NCBI GenBank assembly: GCA_009781475.1 | Contig: WQYB01000020.1 | Span: forward strand, 1 to 38,345 | Direction of reading: 5' to 3' | Length of the DNA stretch: 38,345 nucleotides | Origin: Treponema sp. | GTDB taxonomy: Bacteria; Spirochaetota; Spirochaetia; Treponematales; Breznakiellaceae | Shown: piece after piece, positions 22,737 through 31,689 of the stretch | How the letters are laid out: every line of letters starts with the position of its first letter | Position numbering within the stretch: position 1 is the stretch's first letter | Notes under the pieces: model-generated | Databases searched by the model: none | Told to the model about the DNA's origin: nothing | What the model saw: only the letters and a program-made list of their open reading frames with translations | Position numbers and translations under genes: made by a program

Positions 22737-23718
22737 TTTCTGTTATTCCCTTGGGAGCTTCGATTTTTGATAATATATTTTCTACAAGGCGTTTTGTACT
22801 TAAACTTTCCAATTCGCTTTCGGCTGAAAGGGTTATGCGGTGTGCTAGAACTTCGGTTGCAAGAGCTTTAACATCGTCAGGTAAAACAAAATCTCTGCCT
22901 TGCAGTAAAGCGTTGGCTCTTGCACAGCGAATGAGCGCAAGACTGCCTCGCGGACCCGCTCCCGTTTCTACAGCCGGTGTTTCTCTGGTTGCTGTAATTA
23001 TGCGAACTGCATAATCAACGATTAAAGGATCAATGCGAAGAGAAGCGGCAAGGTTTCTTATGGAAATAAAATCTTCCGTTTTTAATACAGTATTAACAGC
23101 AGCAATCGAAAGTTCTGCGCCTGTATCTCCGGTTAAAACTTTTGTTACCATTGTCTTCTCTTCTTCCAAAGAGGTGTAACCGGCGATTGTTTTTATCAAA
23201 AAACGATCTTTTTGCGCATCAGGAAGGGGATATGTTCCTTCATGTTCAAACGGATTTTGAGTAGCCAAAACCATGAAGGGAGACGGCAGTTTGTGGCTTT
23301 CGCCGTCAAGAGTTACCTGAAACTCCTGCATTGCTTCAAATAAAGCGGCTTGCGTTTTTGCGGGAGCCCTGTTAATTTCGTCGGCAATAAAAAAGTTTGT
23401 AAAAATAGGACCTTTGCGTGTAACAAACTTTCCGGTAGAAGGATCAAGCATAATATTACCCGTGATGTCGGCAGGCATTAAATCGGGAGTAAATTGAACC
23501 CGTTTTGAATCACCGCCGATTGCCTTTGCCAAAGCACGTACCAATAAGGTTTTGCCAAGTCCCGGCACGCCTTCAACAAGTAAATGTCCGCCTGCGATCA
23601 TTGTAATTAAAGCATGTTCTACAAGCCGGTTTTGTCCGACAAAAGCTCTGCCTATTTCATTTTTTACCTGCTCTAATTGAATGGCAGCAGTTTCTGCATT
23701 AAAGTTTTGTTTTTCCAT
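22723..23718 (-). CDS. MoxR-family AAA+ ATPase
   Basis: 331 residues. Walker A GVPGLGKTLLVRA near residue 55, Walker B with FFIADEINRAP near 112, sensor 1 ATQNPFEHEGTYPLPDAQKDRF, and the helical lid at the C-terminus are all present. MoxR ATPases act as chaperone-like remodelling factors on membrane or exported proteins, usually with DUF58/VWA partners, as here. Overlaps of 20 bases with the DUF4350 gene and 14 with the DUF58 gene show tight coupling. The target is unknown. Confidence 0.94.
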   Translation of the reverse strand: MEKQNFNAETAAIQLEQVKNEIGRAFVGQNRLVEHALITMIAGGHLLVEGVPGLGKTLLVRALAKAIGGDSKRVQFTPDLMPADITGNIMLDPSTGKFVTRKGPIFTNFFIADEINRAPAKTQAALFEAMQEFQVTLDGESHKLPSPFMVLATQNPFEHEGTYPLPDAQKDRFLIKTIAGYTSLEEEKTMVTKVLTGDTGAELSIAAVNTVLKTEDFISIRNLAASLRIDPLIVDYAVRIITATRETPAVETGAGPRGSLALIRCARANALLQGRDFVLPDDVKALATEVLAHRITLSAESELESLSTKRLVENILSKIEAPKGITENAEN

Positions 23719-24889
23719 CTAATTCACTCCGATATTTATTTATTAGTTCTCCGTAATTATACATTTTTTCTTTTTTATTATTATCATCATCTGTTTTATG
23801 TTCACGCTTGTATACATCAAGATAATAATCCAATGCATTATATTTTTTTAAGAACCGGATTTCTGCATTAAACCGGTCTTTAATAGGTCTTGATGTTCTT
23901 TGTTTTTCTTCGGATACAAGACCAAACATCGGGATAACCATCCAAAATCCAAGTATTATTAAAAGTATTACAGAAATAATTACAGGATATAGATTTCCTC
24001 TTTCCATAATTGGTCCGAATAATGAGCTTCGTGTTTCTCTATACTGACCTCTAATAAACAGTATACCATTATTTTCATCGCTTGTACGTTCTGCCGTCAA
24101 TTTCCACGATAAAACCGCATTTGGTTCTCTTCCTATTGAATAGTTGTAAATAAAAAAAGGTCTGCCTGTGATGGTTAATGAACCGGCTCCGATTGGGATT
24201 TCTACAAGCCTTATTATACCGTTTTCGTCTTTCATTGAAATAATATTATTTGAATTGTAAAAATCTGAATCATCAATTGAAAACGATATATTGCTGTCAA
24301 AATACGGAAAAGGATTTTCTATAATAGTTTTTGGAATAAAATCACCGATTCTGTCGTACGGAGGTTTAAAATCTTCATTTTTCAGGTTTGTATCGGGTTT
24401 ATTTTCAGTTTCATAATATATATCGTACGGCGGTCTGGAAACTTCATCTTTTTTTTCCGGTTCATGCCGTATTTTTGAGAAAAATTCCAAAGTTATTCCA
24501 TAATTTAATAAATAATCAGTAAATTCATCTAAATTATTATATATATTAGTACCATATAAAAATATTGTTAAAAAACCGCCTTGTTCAATCCAATCTGTTA
24601 ATTTTTCATAATCATCAATCCAAGCGTATGAATAATAATTTTGTTCAATTAATATAACTTTTTCATCAATTTTATCCAAAATATTTGTATTAAAAAATTC
24701 ATCTTTGCGAATCGTGTGACCTGTATTGATTAACCATTGTTCCATTGCGTAATAGAAATTAGAACTTGCTTCACGGGACGGAGGTATCCATCTTTCTGAC
24801 GGGTATATTTCAAAAAAATTGTATGCCGTAAGTCCCAACATGGCAATAAAAAATATAATACCTGCGCAAATTAAAATTCGTTTACTCAT
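23699..24889 (-). CDS. DUF4350-domain membrane protein
   Basis: 396 residues. One N-terminal helix (about 5-24), a large exported domain beginning SNFYYAMEQWLINTGHTIRKDE and including WIDDYEKLTDWIEQGGFLTIF, then a second helix at about 320-342 and a cytoplasmic tail. The order matches DUF4350 proteins found in MoxR/DUF58/DUF4129 clusters. The exported domain resembles glutamine-amidotransferase-like folds by pattern. It overlaps the upstream gene by eight bases and MoxR by 20. Confidence 0.82.
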   Translation of the reverse strand: MSKRILICAGIIFFIAMLGLTAYNFFEIYPSERWIPPSREASSNFYYAMEQWLINTGHTIRKDEFFNTNILDKIDEKVILIEQNYYSYAWIDDYEKLTDWIEQGGFLTIFLYGTNIYNNLDEFTDYLLNYGITLEFFSKIRHEPEKKDEVSRPPYDIYYETENKPDTNLKNEDFKPPYDRIGDFIPKTIIENPFPYFDSNISFSIDDSDFYNSNNIISMKDENGIIRLVEIPIGAGSLTITGRPFFIYNYSIGREPNAVLSWKLTAERTSDENNGILFIRGQYRETRSSLFGPIMERGNLYPVIISVILLIILGFWMVIPMFGLVSEEKQRTSRPIKDRFNAEIRFLKKYNALDYYLDVYKREHKTDDDNNKKEKMYNYGELINKYRSELDGKTKL

Positions 24890-26315
24890 TTTCTGCCCTC
24901 AGCGAATAACAATGGGTTATCGCTTGTTCAAAACTACCATCCGGCGGAAGTCTTCCTGCATAAGCGAGGTGTATCCAATGTTTTATCAGTTTGGAAAATT
25001 CTTTGGCTTGCGCAGTATCGTTTTTTGAATTGACCAAAGCGGCACATTCATTTTCTGTAGTATTGGGATGAAATATAATATTTTGATAAGCTGACCATGA
25101 GTATATGGCAGCTGCAGTACAATAACCCCAGGCAAGCCGTATGTTTCCCATTTCATGGAATCGCAATGCGTTTTCCAATAATAATTTTGGTTCTAAAACT
25201 GTATTAATATCTTTAAGGAATGTAGCATTATAACTATTTTTGCTTTTTGTTCTGTAAGATTTATTTCTATAAAAATAAATAAACAGAAATATTGCAAAAC
25301 CGGTAAACAATATGATTAATAATATCATTAAAATTTTCGCAATTAATTCCCGTAAATGCCATGGAAAGTAATATTCCTTGCGGTTTTCATTTATTTCATC
25401 ATTTTGATTTTTAGGACGTACGCTCCAGATGTATTCTATTTCGCCGAAATCAGGAGAGTCAAGAATGGTTTGCAAAGCATCGATTGGAATATTGTTGTTC
25501 TCATGGACTTGATCGTCGGCATGACTTTTTACAGGAAAAAAAAGAAAAGTTAATAATAAAACAGCTAATACTGTATATTTACTTTTGTTTTTATAATTTT
25601 CAGCCAAATTCCGGAATGTAATTTCTAAATCCCAGCCTTCAATATCAATCCTGCTGTTTATATAAACGCTAAAGCCCATACAAACATATAAACTTTCAAT
25701 CAGCATATAATTAATACACCAGGCAGCATATACATAAATTTCCCTGTTTCCAACTTCCAAATGAATATTTCCGCCGAACATAATTTGATTTATCATAAGG
25801 AAAAATATGTATCCGCCGAATAATAAGGCTATTTCGACAGCAATTCCCCAGATTGTTAACAGGAAACAATAACCGATGCCGCCTTTTTTCAGATTGTTTT
25901 TTCTTTGCGCAAATCTTTTTCTTGATTTTATATTTTGTTCCAATACACGCACCGGCATCATAACACTGCGTATGGGGCTAAAACGCCGCCATGTTAGATC
26001 GCCCAATAATCCGCGAAGTAAAGTTTTCCACAATCCTTTTAAAAGGCGTTTAAAGTTTGCGTCTTTGTCGAAAAACCTGATGGAAATTATATGTAAAATG
26101 ATTCTGTCAAAAAGAGGTTTTAAAAACCAAATTATAAGCCATGATAAATATTGATAATTACCCGGCAGTATTATTCGCGGAATAAATGCACATATCCACA
26201 ATGGTATTGCGAAAAACGGCAGAAAGGTAACAAAATTCTGCCGCCAAAGCAGAATGCCGGAATCAGATGCTTCCCTGAAATCTTTGCGTCTAAAAGCAAC
26301 GGAATCGTTTATCAT
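24882..26315 (-). CDS. Multi-TM protein with a DUF4129-type C-terminus
   Basis: 477 residues. The N-terminal half has about five hydrophobic segments (near 28-60, 150-175, 200-215, 250-265) typical of membrane proteins of this cluster. After a helix at about 336-360 the C-terminus reads ALRFHEMGNIRLAWGYCTAAA ... HWIHLAYAGRLPPDGSFEQA, the pattern of DUF4129 (a transglutaminase-associated domain). No transglutaminase gene is in the window. It overlaps the SpoIIM-like gene by four bases (ATGA). Confidence 0.8.
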   Translation of the reverse strand: MINDSVAFRRKDFREASDSGILLWRQNFVTFLPFFAIPLWICAFIPRIILPGNYQYLSWLIIWFLKPLFDRIILHIISIRFFDKDANFKRLLKGLWKTLLRGLLGDLTWRRFSPIRSVMMPVRVLEQNIKSRKRFAQRKNNLKKGGIGYCFLLTIWGIAVEIALLFGGYIFFLMINQIMFGGNIHLEVGNREIYVYAAWCINYMLIESLYVCMGFSVYINSRIDIEGWDLEITFRNLAENYKNKSKYTVLAVLLLTFLFFPVKSHADDQVHENNNIPIDALQTILDSPDFGEIEYIWSVRPKNQNDEINENRKEYYFPWHLRELIAKILMILLIILFTGFAIFLFIYFYRNKSYRTKSKNSYNATFLKDINTVLEPKLLLENALRFHEMGNIRLAWGYCTAAAIYSWSAYQNIIFHPNTTENECAALVNSKNDTAQAKEFSKLIKHWIHLAYAGRLPPDGSFEQAITHCYSLRAENE

Positions 26316-27289
26316 TTTTCTCTCCGTTTATAAACACGCGCTTTTCCTGCGAAAAGAAAATAAACTAAAAGTAAAACCCAAAGTACAATTCCGGTTCCAA
26401 CTCTTAATTGAATCGGCAGCATATGTTTTGAAGACCAAAATGCTTCTATTGCTGCGGCAATTACAAGCATTAATGCGCTTCCTGCGATTATGGGAAGTGC
26501 ATCCTTTCCGGCTTTTTTTATCGATGCAGAGCGGCTTAAACCTTTTGTAACGAAAAATCTGTAACCCAAAAGAAGACCGGCATACGCACTGAAAACAATT
26601 GCAGTTAATTCAAAAGAGCCGTGTGCGATAACAAACGGAAAAAAAGTATTTGAATAACCTACATTGATTATATGTCCGCTTATTATTCCAAGGTATCCTG
26701 CGTTCAAGCAAAGAAAAAAAAGGCTTCCAATTCCTGCAAATATTCCTCCTGCAAATGTCCTGAATGCGATAGATATGTTGTTATAAATATAATACCCGAA
26801 CATATCCGCATCTCCTGTAACTTCACGCGGTCTTAAATATAAATTGTTTTCAGGATTATACATAGTTTCTATATTATGAAGATCCTCCGGTGAAATTAAT
26901 TCGCGGGGAAGGTCAGGAGAAGTAACGCAAAGTAATCCCAAAAAAAACGAAATGCCGTAAAACAGAAGAGTTGTCGCAAGTATTCAGCGCCAATGAAGAC
27001 GAATTTTCTGAGGAAATGTCTTTGATACAAAATGTAATAATGTTTTAAAAGTCCAGGCATGCTGTCCGTATAAAATCTGATTTCCTTCGTATACAAGCGC
27101 ATTAAGCCGTTCGATTATAACAGGATCAAAATTATTGGCTTTTGCCGTATTTAAATCCTGGGTAATTTCCCTGAAAAGGCTTATAAACTTAACAGCATTC
27201 TTTTTTAATTCTTTTCTGTTTCCTATTGTAAGTGCGGAAAATGTGTTCCATATTTGATTTCGTCTTTGTACGAAATTTTGTTCTGTCAT
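26312..27289 (-). pseudogene. SpoIIM-like membrane protein gene interrupted by one in-frame TGA
   Basis: Reading from ATG 27289, the frame codes 101 residues (FVQRRNQIWNTFSAL ... FPQKIRLHWR) and stops at TGA (26986-26984). The same frame continues at once with ILATTLLFYGISFFLGLL and runs without another stop to 26312. The rejoined product would be 325 residues, the usual size of the SpoIIM-like (COG1300/DUF95) proteins that accompany RDD and MoxR/DUF58 genes, with a hydrophilic N-terminal third and several C-terminal helices (FVIAHGSFELTAIVFSAYAG is the family core). Both sides look conserved. Cause may be a nonsense mutation (CGA or TGG to TGA), readthrough or a sequence error. TTG at 26941 could in principle restart the second half. 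Confidence 0.8.
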
Positions 27290-28023
27290 TACATTTCCCC
27301 TGATAATTTACGTGCAATTCCCATAAGATAAGAAGCGTTAGCTGAATCTGATATGTTGTCATTGTCTTTTTTTATAAACGGTACGTAAATACTTGCTATT
27401 TCATTGGCTCTTGCTTCACCTAACAGGGGATAACGCCTTGCGAAATTAAGTATTGCCTGTTTTTCTTCATTTGATAAAGGTATAACAGGGTTTACAGGTT
27501 CATATTTTTCCAAAAGCCGGCTTAATGAATGACGTATAGGATTTTTTACCGGTGATGAATAAACAACAAGTGTATTTCCAGCCCAGTCGCCGATTCGCCT
27601 GAATCCGCTGCTTGCGGCAATAGAAATAAAAGCAATATGATAAAGGTAAAAAAATGTATCTGCAAACCGAAGAAGATTTCGCAAAAAAGACGATGCCGGG
27701 TCTACAGGTGAGCCGTCACTTTTTACTACCCTGATTCCCAAAAAACGTTTTCCAGGACTTTGTCCCCTGAAAACAAGTTCGCAAATTACATGGTAAAACC
27801 AGTCAACAATAAAATATACAAGAAGAAACAGCCAAATACCGGGGTTAAAGTCAAACTGCATATATAATATCATCAGAATTATATCAATTATCCATTGAAT
27901 TATTACATCAATCGCGTAAGCTAATGTCCGCACAGGCAAACCTGCAGGAAAAAGAACGAACTTAATTCCTTCAGGTGTTAATGCATCAAGAGAAGGTTCA
28001 AAACCGGAAAATTTCTGCGGCAT
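27289..28023 (-). CDS. RDD-family membrane protein
   Basis: 244 residues. Two to four transmembrane helices lie between about 28 and 130 with the RDD-type signatures: R..AYAIDVIIQW early, FRGQSPGKRFLGIRVVKSDGSP in the middle and ASSFLRNLLRFADTF after it. The Asp of AYAID and the Arg/Lys in the PGKR segment are the family landmarks. The C-terminal third is soluble. RDD proteins often neighbour MoxR/DUF58/SpoIIM-like genes; some are proposed to act in ion transport. The stop shares one base with the start of the SpoIIM-like gene (TAATG). Confidence 0.88.
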   Translation of the reverse strand: MPQKFSGFEPSLDALTPEGIKFVLFPAGLPVRTLAYAIDVIIQWIIDIILMILYMQFDFNPGIWLFLLVYFIVDWFYHVICELVFRGQSPGKRFLGIRVVKSDGSPVDPASSFLRNLLRFADTFFYLYHIAFISIAASSGFRRIGDWAGNTLVVYSSPVKNPIRHSLSRLLEKYEPVNPVIPLSNEEKQAILNFARRYPLLGEARANEIASIYVPFIKKDNDNISDSANASYLMGIARKLSGEM

Positions 28024-28026
28024 TAG

Positions 28027-28530
28027 TTAGAAATACATTCCGGTTGTTGCCATAGCTACACCAACAATCATCAAAATAATAATCATCACAGGAATAAAAG
28101 CCAGGAATATAATGCTTAAAATGCCGTTAAACTTCCATAACGATTTATTATTTTTAAATGCATTTTCCAAATCTTCGTCAGAATTGCTGAACTTGTACTT
28201 GCGAATCTTTATTCCAAAATTGTAGGTAAAAAAAGCAGGAAAAAAACTAACTACTCCCATTACAAGGTATAAAGGAGATAGTAACCAAATTGGAAAATTG
28301 AATAGTTCATCCGATAAAAAAGCATAAGTTGCAAGTGATCCGATAATAGCAATAACAGAATAAAGTACGAGTACACCACATCCTATAAACCCTAGAACAC
28401 CCATAAATATTAACCAAGGCGAGGCATCTTTTAAATAACGCAGCATTGTTTCGGTAAGATTCCCTGCATTTTGTGACTTTTCCGGAACAATTGGAGCTTC
28501 CGGGCTGTTATATTGATTAAAATCAGACAT
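28027..28530 (-). CDS. Three- to four-TM protein, DUF5362-like
   Basis: 167 residues from the ATG at 28530, chosen because it follows aggagg by six bases; the in-frame ATG 33 bases upstream lacks an SD. After a 40-residue polar N-terminus (MSDFNQYNSPEAP...) there are hydrophobic segments at about 42-70, 80-100 and 138-162, with a charged loop holding DEDLENAFKNNKSLWKFNG. That arrangement matches small DUF5362-type proteins. Function unknown; it sits between the Crp-like regulator and the RDD gene. Confidence 0.75.
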   Translation of the reverse strand: MSDFNQYNSPEAPIVPEKSQNAGNLTETMLRYLKDASPWLIFMGVLGFIGCGVLVLYSVIAIIGSLATYAFLSDELFNFPIWLLSPLYLVMGVVSFFPAFFTYNFGIKIRKYKFSNSDEDLENAFKNNKSLWKFNGILSIIFLAFIPVMIIILMIVGVAMATTGMYF

Positions 28531-28555
28531 ATAATCCTCCTGAATACAGGAGTTA

Positions 28556-29206
28556 TTATACACCTCTGGAATTGTTTCGTCTAGAGCTTACAAAACGTGA
28601 AAAATCATTAATATTTTTAACTGTAATTCTGTCAGGGTATATTTCTACGCGCCGTTGGTTTACAAAATGTCCAAGCACATCTCTTACTTCATTGACACTC
28701 ATACCTGCCCAGTGAGCGACACCTTCAACAGTTGTTTTAAATTCACGCCGTTCGCTTGTTTTATCAATATCAGGCTGAGTTTCATCAAGCATAAGAAAAA
28801 CGTCGGCAATTTTTGCCTGCGGGTCGGGCAGAGTAAGGATCATGAACCTTCTTTTAGAATCATAAATGCGTTTACAAAACATTTTTAAAAGTTTTAAAGC
28901 GATTTGCGGATTTCCAAGCAAAAGAATTTCAAAGTTTTGTGAATTGAATTCCAGTACAGTAACTTCGTCTAAAGCGATGGCAGTAGCAGAACGCGGTGAT
29001 TGTTCCAAAATAGCCATTTCACCAAACATTTCGGAAGGATAGAGAATATCCAAAGTCCTTTCTAATTCTCCGACAAGTTTTACAAGCTGAACCCTGCCTG
29101 CTTGAATCAGGTAGAAGGTATCGTTTAACTCGAATTCGGAAAAAATTATTTCTCCCTTTTGAAATGTCCGGGAAAAACGGCCGAATGCCGCCATATCCAT
29201 AGCCAT
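28556..29206 (-). CDS. Crp/Fnr-family transcription regulator
   Basis: 216 residues. Residues about 10-125 form a cyclic-nucleotide-binding-type beta barrel (FSEFELNDTFYLIQAGRVQL, PSEMFGEMAILEQSPRSATAIA), where GEMAILE..PRSATA is the phosphate-binding cassette with the Arg and Ser/Thr that contact cNMP. After a long helix there is a winged helix-turn-helix (VEGVAHWAGMSVNEVRDVLGHF) for DNA binding. It is the second of two cNMP-domain genes in a row, two bases apart, so the pair may work as sensor and regulator. Confidence 0.88.
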   Translation of the reverse strand: MAMDMAAFGRFSRTFQKGEIIFSEFELNDTFYLIQAGRVQLVKLVGELERTLDILYPSEMFGEMAILEQSPRSATAIALDEVTVLEFNSQNFEILLLGNPQIALKLLKMFCKRIYDSKRRFMILTLPDPQAKIADVFLMLDETQPDIDKTSERREFKTTVEGVAHWAGMSVNEVRDVLGHFVNQRRVEIYPDRITVKNINDFSRFVSSRRNNSRGV

Positions 29207-29207
29207 T

Positions 29208-30227
29208 TTACGCTCCCAGGGCGCTTAACGCCCGTCTTACTTTTTCTATTGTAGCGTCGTCGCCGCCCATAGAAATTATTTTCTTGTAGAATGCGATTGC
29301 CTGTTCTTTTCTTCCGATTTTTTCGTTACATTGACCCATGATAAACATTGTTTCTCTTAATTCCGGGTGTTTTGGAAATTTAGTCAGCATATTGGTATAA
29401 TATTTTATACTGTCTTCGTATTTATTAAGCAGGAACATACAGCGGCCGATTTCAAATGATGCTTTCGCTGTCCATTCCGGATTTGCGTCTATATCTACAA
29501 TCGCCTTGAATGACATAAACGCTTCCTGATATTTTCCCTGGGAAACAAGACTTACAGAGTCATAATACATTTTTGTTACTTTTTCGATATCTTTTTGCGA
29601 AACTTGCGCAGGCGCAGCAGAATAATCTGCGGCAGGTGCAGGCGCAGGCGCTGATTTACTGAGTGAAACACCGGGACCTTTACCATCTCCGTACCGGGAC
29701 AGAGCGTCTTCGGCAATCTCCAAATTTTTTGATGCCTGTATTGCATTTTTACCTGAAGGATAAAATGTCAAATAACGTCCAAACACATGTCTTGCGTGGG
29801 TAAAACGTTTGTTTTTTAAATAAAACTCTCCTACATTAAATAAACCATCCGCAGGCGGTTGTTCTTCTCTTGCCATTACTTTAGAAACCTGTTTATGAAC
29901 ACGTCTCATTTGATTTGAGAAAACTTTTAACATCTTCATGATTATTCTTGAGTTTGCCATTGCGACAGCTTCAAATTCGGGAACTGTAAAAATCATTACT
30001 GTTGTGTCAGAAAGAGCTACTGCGTTTTCTTCGCGCGGATAACGTCCTAAAGCTGATTTTACTCCGAAGAACTCTCCGGGTTGTACCGGATCTTTTACGT
30101 CTATTCCTGTTTCAATATCCTGGTAAACAAGACTTATTTTTCCTGTTTGAAGTATATATATTTTATCTGCAGGATCACCCTGGAAATAAATAAGAGAACC
30201 TGAACGGTATTGAGCTGGTTTTGGCAT
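29208..30227 (-). CDS. Cyclic-nucleotide-binding domain fused to TPR repeats
   Basis: 339 residues. The N-terminal 120 residues are a cNMP-binding-type domain (LIYFQGDPADKIYILQTGKISLVYQ, PGEFFGVKSALGRYPREENAVA); the GE-x-SALGRYPREENA cassette keeps an Arg but differs from the consensus. A Pro/Ala-rich linker (about 190-210, APAPAPAADYSAAPA) leads to three TPR-like repeats from about 215 (YQEAFMSFKAIVD, YEDSIKYYTNMLTKFP, EQAIAFYKKIIS). There is no DNA-binding domain, so it probably signals through protein contacts. It overlaps the amidohydrolase stop by one base. Confidence 0.85.
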   Translation of the reverse strand: MPKPAQYRSGSLIYFQGDPADKIYILQTGKISLVYQDIETGIDVKDPVQPGEFFGVKSALGRYPREENAVALSDTTVMIFTVPEFEAVAMANSRIIMKMLKVFSNQMRRVHKQVSKVMAREEQPPADGLFNVGEFYLKNKRFTHARHVFGRYLTFYPSGKNAIQASKNLEIAEDALSRYGDGKGPGVSLSKSAPAPAPAADYSAAPAQVSQKDIEKVTKMYYDSVSLVSQGKYQEAFMSFKAIVDIDANPEWTAKASFEIGRCMFLLNKYEDSIKYYTNMLTKFPKHPELRETMFIMGQCNEKIGRKEQAIAFYKKIISMGGDDATIEKVRRALSALGA

Positions 30228-31516
30228 TATTTACCACCCTCGTTTTGATCAGGTTCACCAGCCGGTTCGAAAGGCAGATAATCCAGTTTCTTTTTAAAGC
30301 CGATTTTTTTTCTGATCTCTTTATAAAGACCTGCAGGATCTCCTTTAACAAACATTGCTTTGCTTCCTACCTTTATTTGCGTATATCCTTGCGGCAGCCC
30401 TGATTTTCCGAGGTTTCCCTGAAAGATATCTAAAAACCGCATTTCACCGTATATAGGTTTTCCAGCCAATACAAGTAATTCAATATCTTTCATGTTGGCA
30501 TTAACCAAGTTTTCGTAAGGATCATCATTTTTCGCCTTCATGACAAGTATATCACCTAATTTACCTTCATCCAGGCTTCCGATCCTGTCTTGCATCCATA
30601 ACGCTTTAGCTGAATTAATAGTTACCATTTCAAATATCTTTTCTGCCGAAAGGTCTTCCCCGTAAAGTTTGCGGTAAAGATCCCTGTCATATTTTAGCTC
30701 GGCAAGAAGATTTGCAGAGCCTGTGGCAGAAGAGTCTGTTCCTATTGTTAAATTAACCCCTGCATTGATCATCTTTCGGATTTTTGCGGTTACATTAAAC
30801 ATGAACATATTTGAAAAACCGCACCATGAAACACTGGCTCCGGCTTTGGCGACTTTATTTATATCTTCATCACTAAAAGCGATACAATGGACAAAAAGAC
30901 AATGATTATCAAGGATTTTTAATTTTTCCAGCATTTCAATACCGTGCATCGCTTCATCATCAAAACCTTCGGCAAGATGAGTTATAAACGGCCATTTATT
31001 TTTAACGGCTTTTTCATGTTCGATTTCTATGCCGTCTCCCCATTTTAAATCGTATGTTGAACATTCATGGGCTATGCAATAATCTTGAATAGCTCTTATT
31101 GGCAGAGTAGGTATTATTTGACAATTTAAATTATGCGGAAAATGATCGTTTACAGTTGTTACGCCGGAAAACAGGCATTTATATCCTGAAAGAGCGTAAA
31201 GATCTTCTCTTTCCAGTTTTGAACGTTCTTCATAAGTTTTTGATGCTTTAAAATCCTGGTCCCAGGGAAGCCATGTTAAATAATAACTTCCTTTTTTTGG
31301 ACCTACAGGCGGTCTGTAATTTCCCTGTAAATGATCATGGGTGTTTATTAATGAAGGATAAACAAAGGATTTTTTCTTTAGGCTGATTTTAACAGCGCCG
31401 CTATTTTTAGAATTGGCTGGAGAAACAATATTTTCTCCTTTGACAGACAAATTACCTGTATAAACTTCTTTGCCGGGTGAGACAATCACGCCATTTGCCA
31501 GGGTGTATTCAAACAC
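30227..31516 (-). CDS. Amidohydrolase of the ATZ/TRZ/deaminase type
   Basis: 429 residues, metal-dependent hydrolase. The HxH pair is in INTHDHLQGN near residue 60, further metal ligands are in THLAEG and FVHCIAFSD, and the catalytic Asp is in TIGTDSSATG. The C-terminal composite domain contains GSLDEGKLGDILVMK. The best match by pattern is with chlorohydrolase/S-adenosylhomocysteine- or guanine-deaminase-like members; the substrate is not evident. The start is GTG at 31516 with aagga about ten bases upstream. First gene of the eleven-gene run. Confidence 0.87.
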   Translation of the reverse strand: MFEYTLANGVIVSPGKEVYTGNLSVKGENIVSPANSKNSGAVKISLKKKSFVYPSLINTHDHLQGNYRPPVGPKKGSYYLTWLPWDQDFKASKTYEERSKLEREDLYALSGYKCLFSGVTTVNDHFPHNLNCQIIPTLPIRAIQDYCIAHECSTYDLKWGDGIEIEHEKAVKNKWPFITHLAEGFDDEAMHGIEMLEKLKILDNHCLFVHCIAFSDEDINKVAKAGASVSWCGFSNMFMFNVTAKIRKMINAGVNLTIGTDSSATGSANLLAELKYDRDLYRKLYGEDLSAEKIFEMVTINSAKALWMQDRIGSLDEGKLGDILVMKAKNDDPYENLVNANMKDIELLVLAGKPIYGEMRFLDIFQGNLGKSGLPQGYTQIKVGSKAMFVKGDPAGLYKEIRKKIGFKKKLDYLPFEPAGEPDQNEGGK

Positions 31517-31556
31517 TTAAAGACCGTCCTTAATTAAATAACTCTCAATTTTTTGC

Positions 31557-31584
31557 TATATCTGATATTTTTATGTCAGATATA
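31557..31584. other. 9-bp inverted repeat in the divergent intergenic region
   Basis: tatatctga (31557-31565) and tcagatata (31576-31584) are exact complements around a ten-base loop. A second pair, acccaaaaa (31603-31611) and tttttgggt (31619-31627), lies 19 bases on. Both sit between the divergent amidohydrolase and PHP genes and could be operators or RNA hairpins. Confidence 0.4.
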
Positions 31585-31673
31585 ATAATTTTAGGCTTTT
31601 TAACCCAAAAAATCAATATTTTTGGGTAACATCATATTATTATCGGTACATTATATAGAAATCGATAAAAATT

Positions 31674-31682
31674 TGATATACT
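31674..31682 (+). promoter_or_regulatory. Extended -10 promoter of the PHP gene, leaderless geometry
   Basis: TGATATACT is an extended -10 element (TG-n-TATACT) and no good -35 is seen. The ATG at 31690 comes seven bases later with no SD, so a leaderless or near-leaderless message is expected. Confidence 0.55.
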
Positions 31683-31689
31683 ATTCGGT

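Noticed and set aside
26984-26986. TGA as a recoded codon (Trp or selenocysteine)
   Set aside because: TGA ends other genes here, such as accD (18428-18430) and the DUF4129/SpoIIM junction, so it is not read as Trp generally. No Sec-type context is known for this family.
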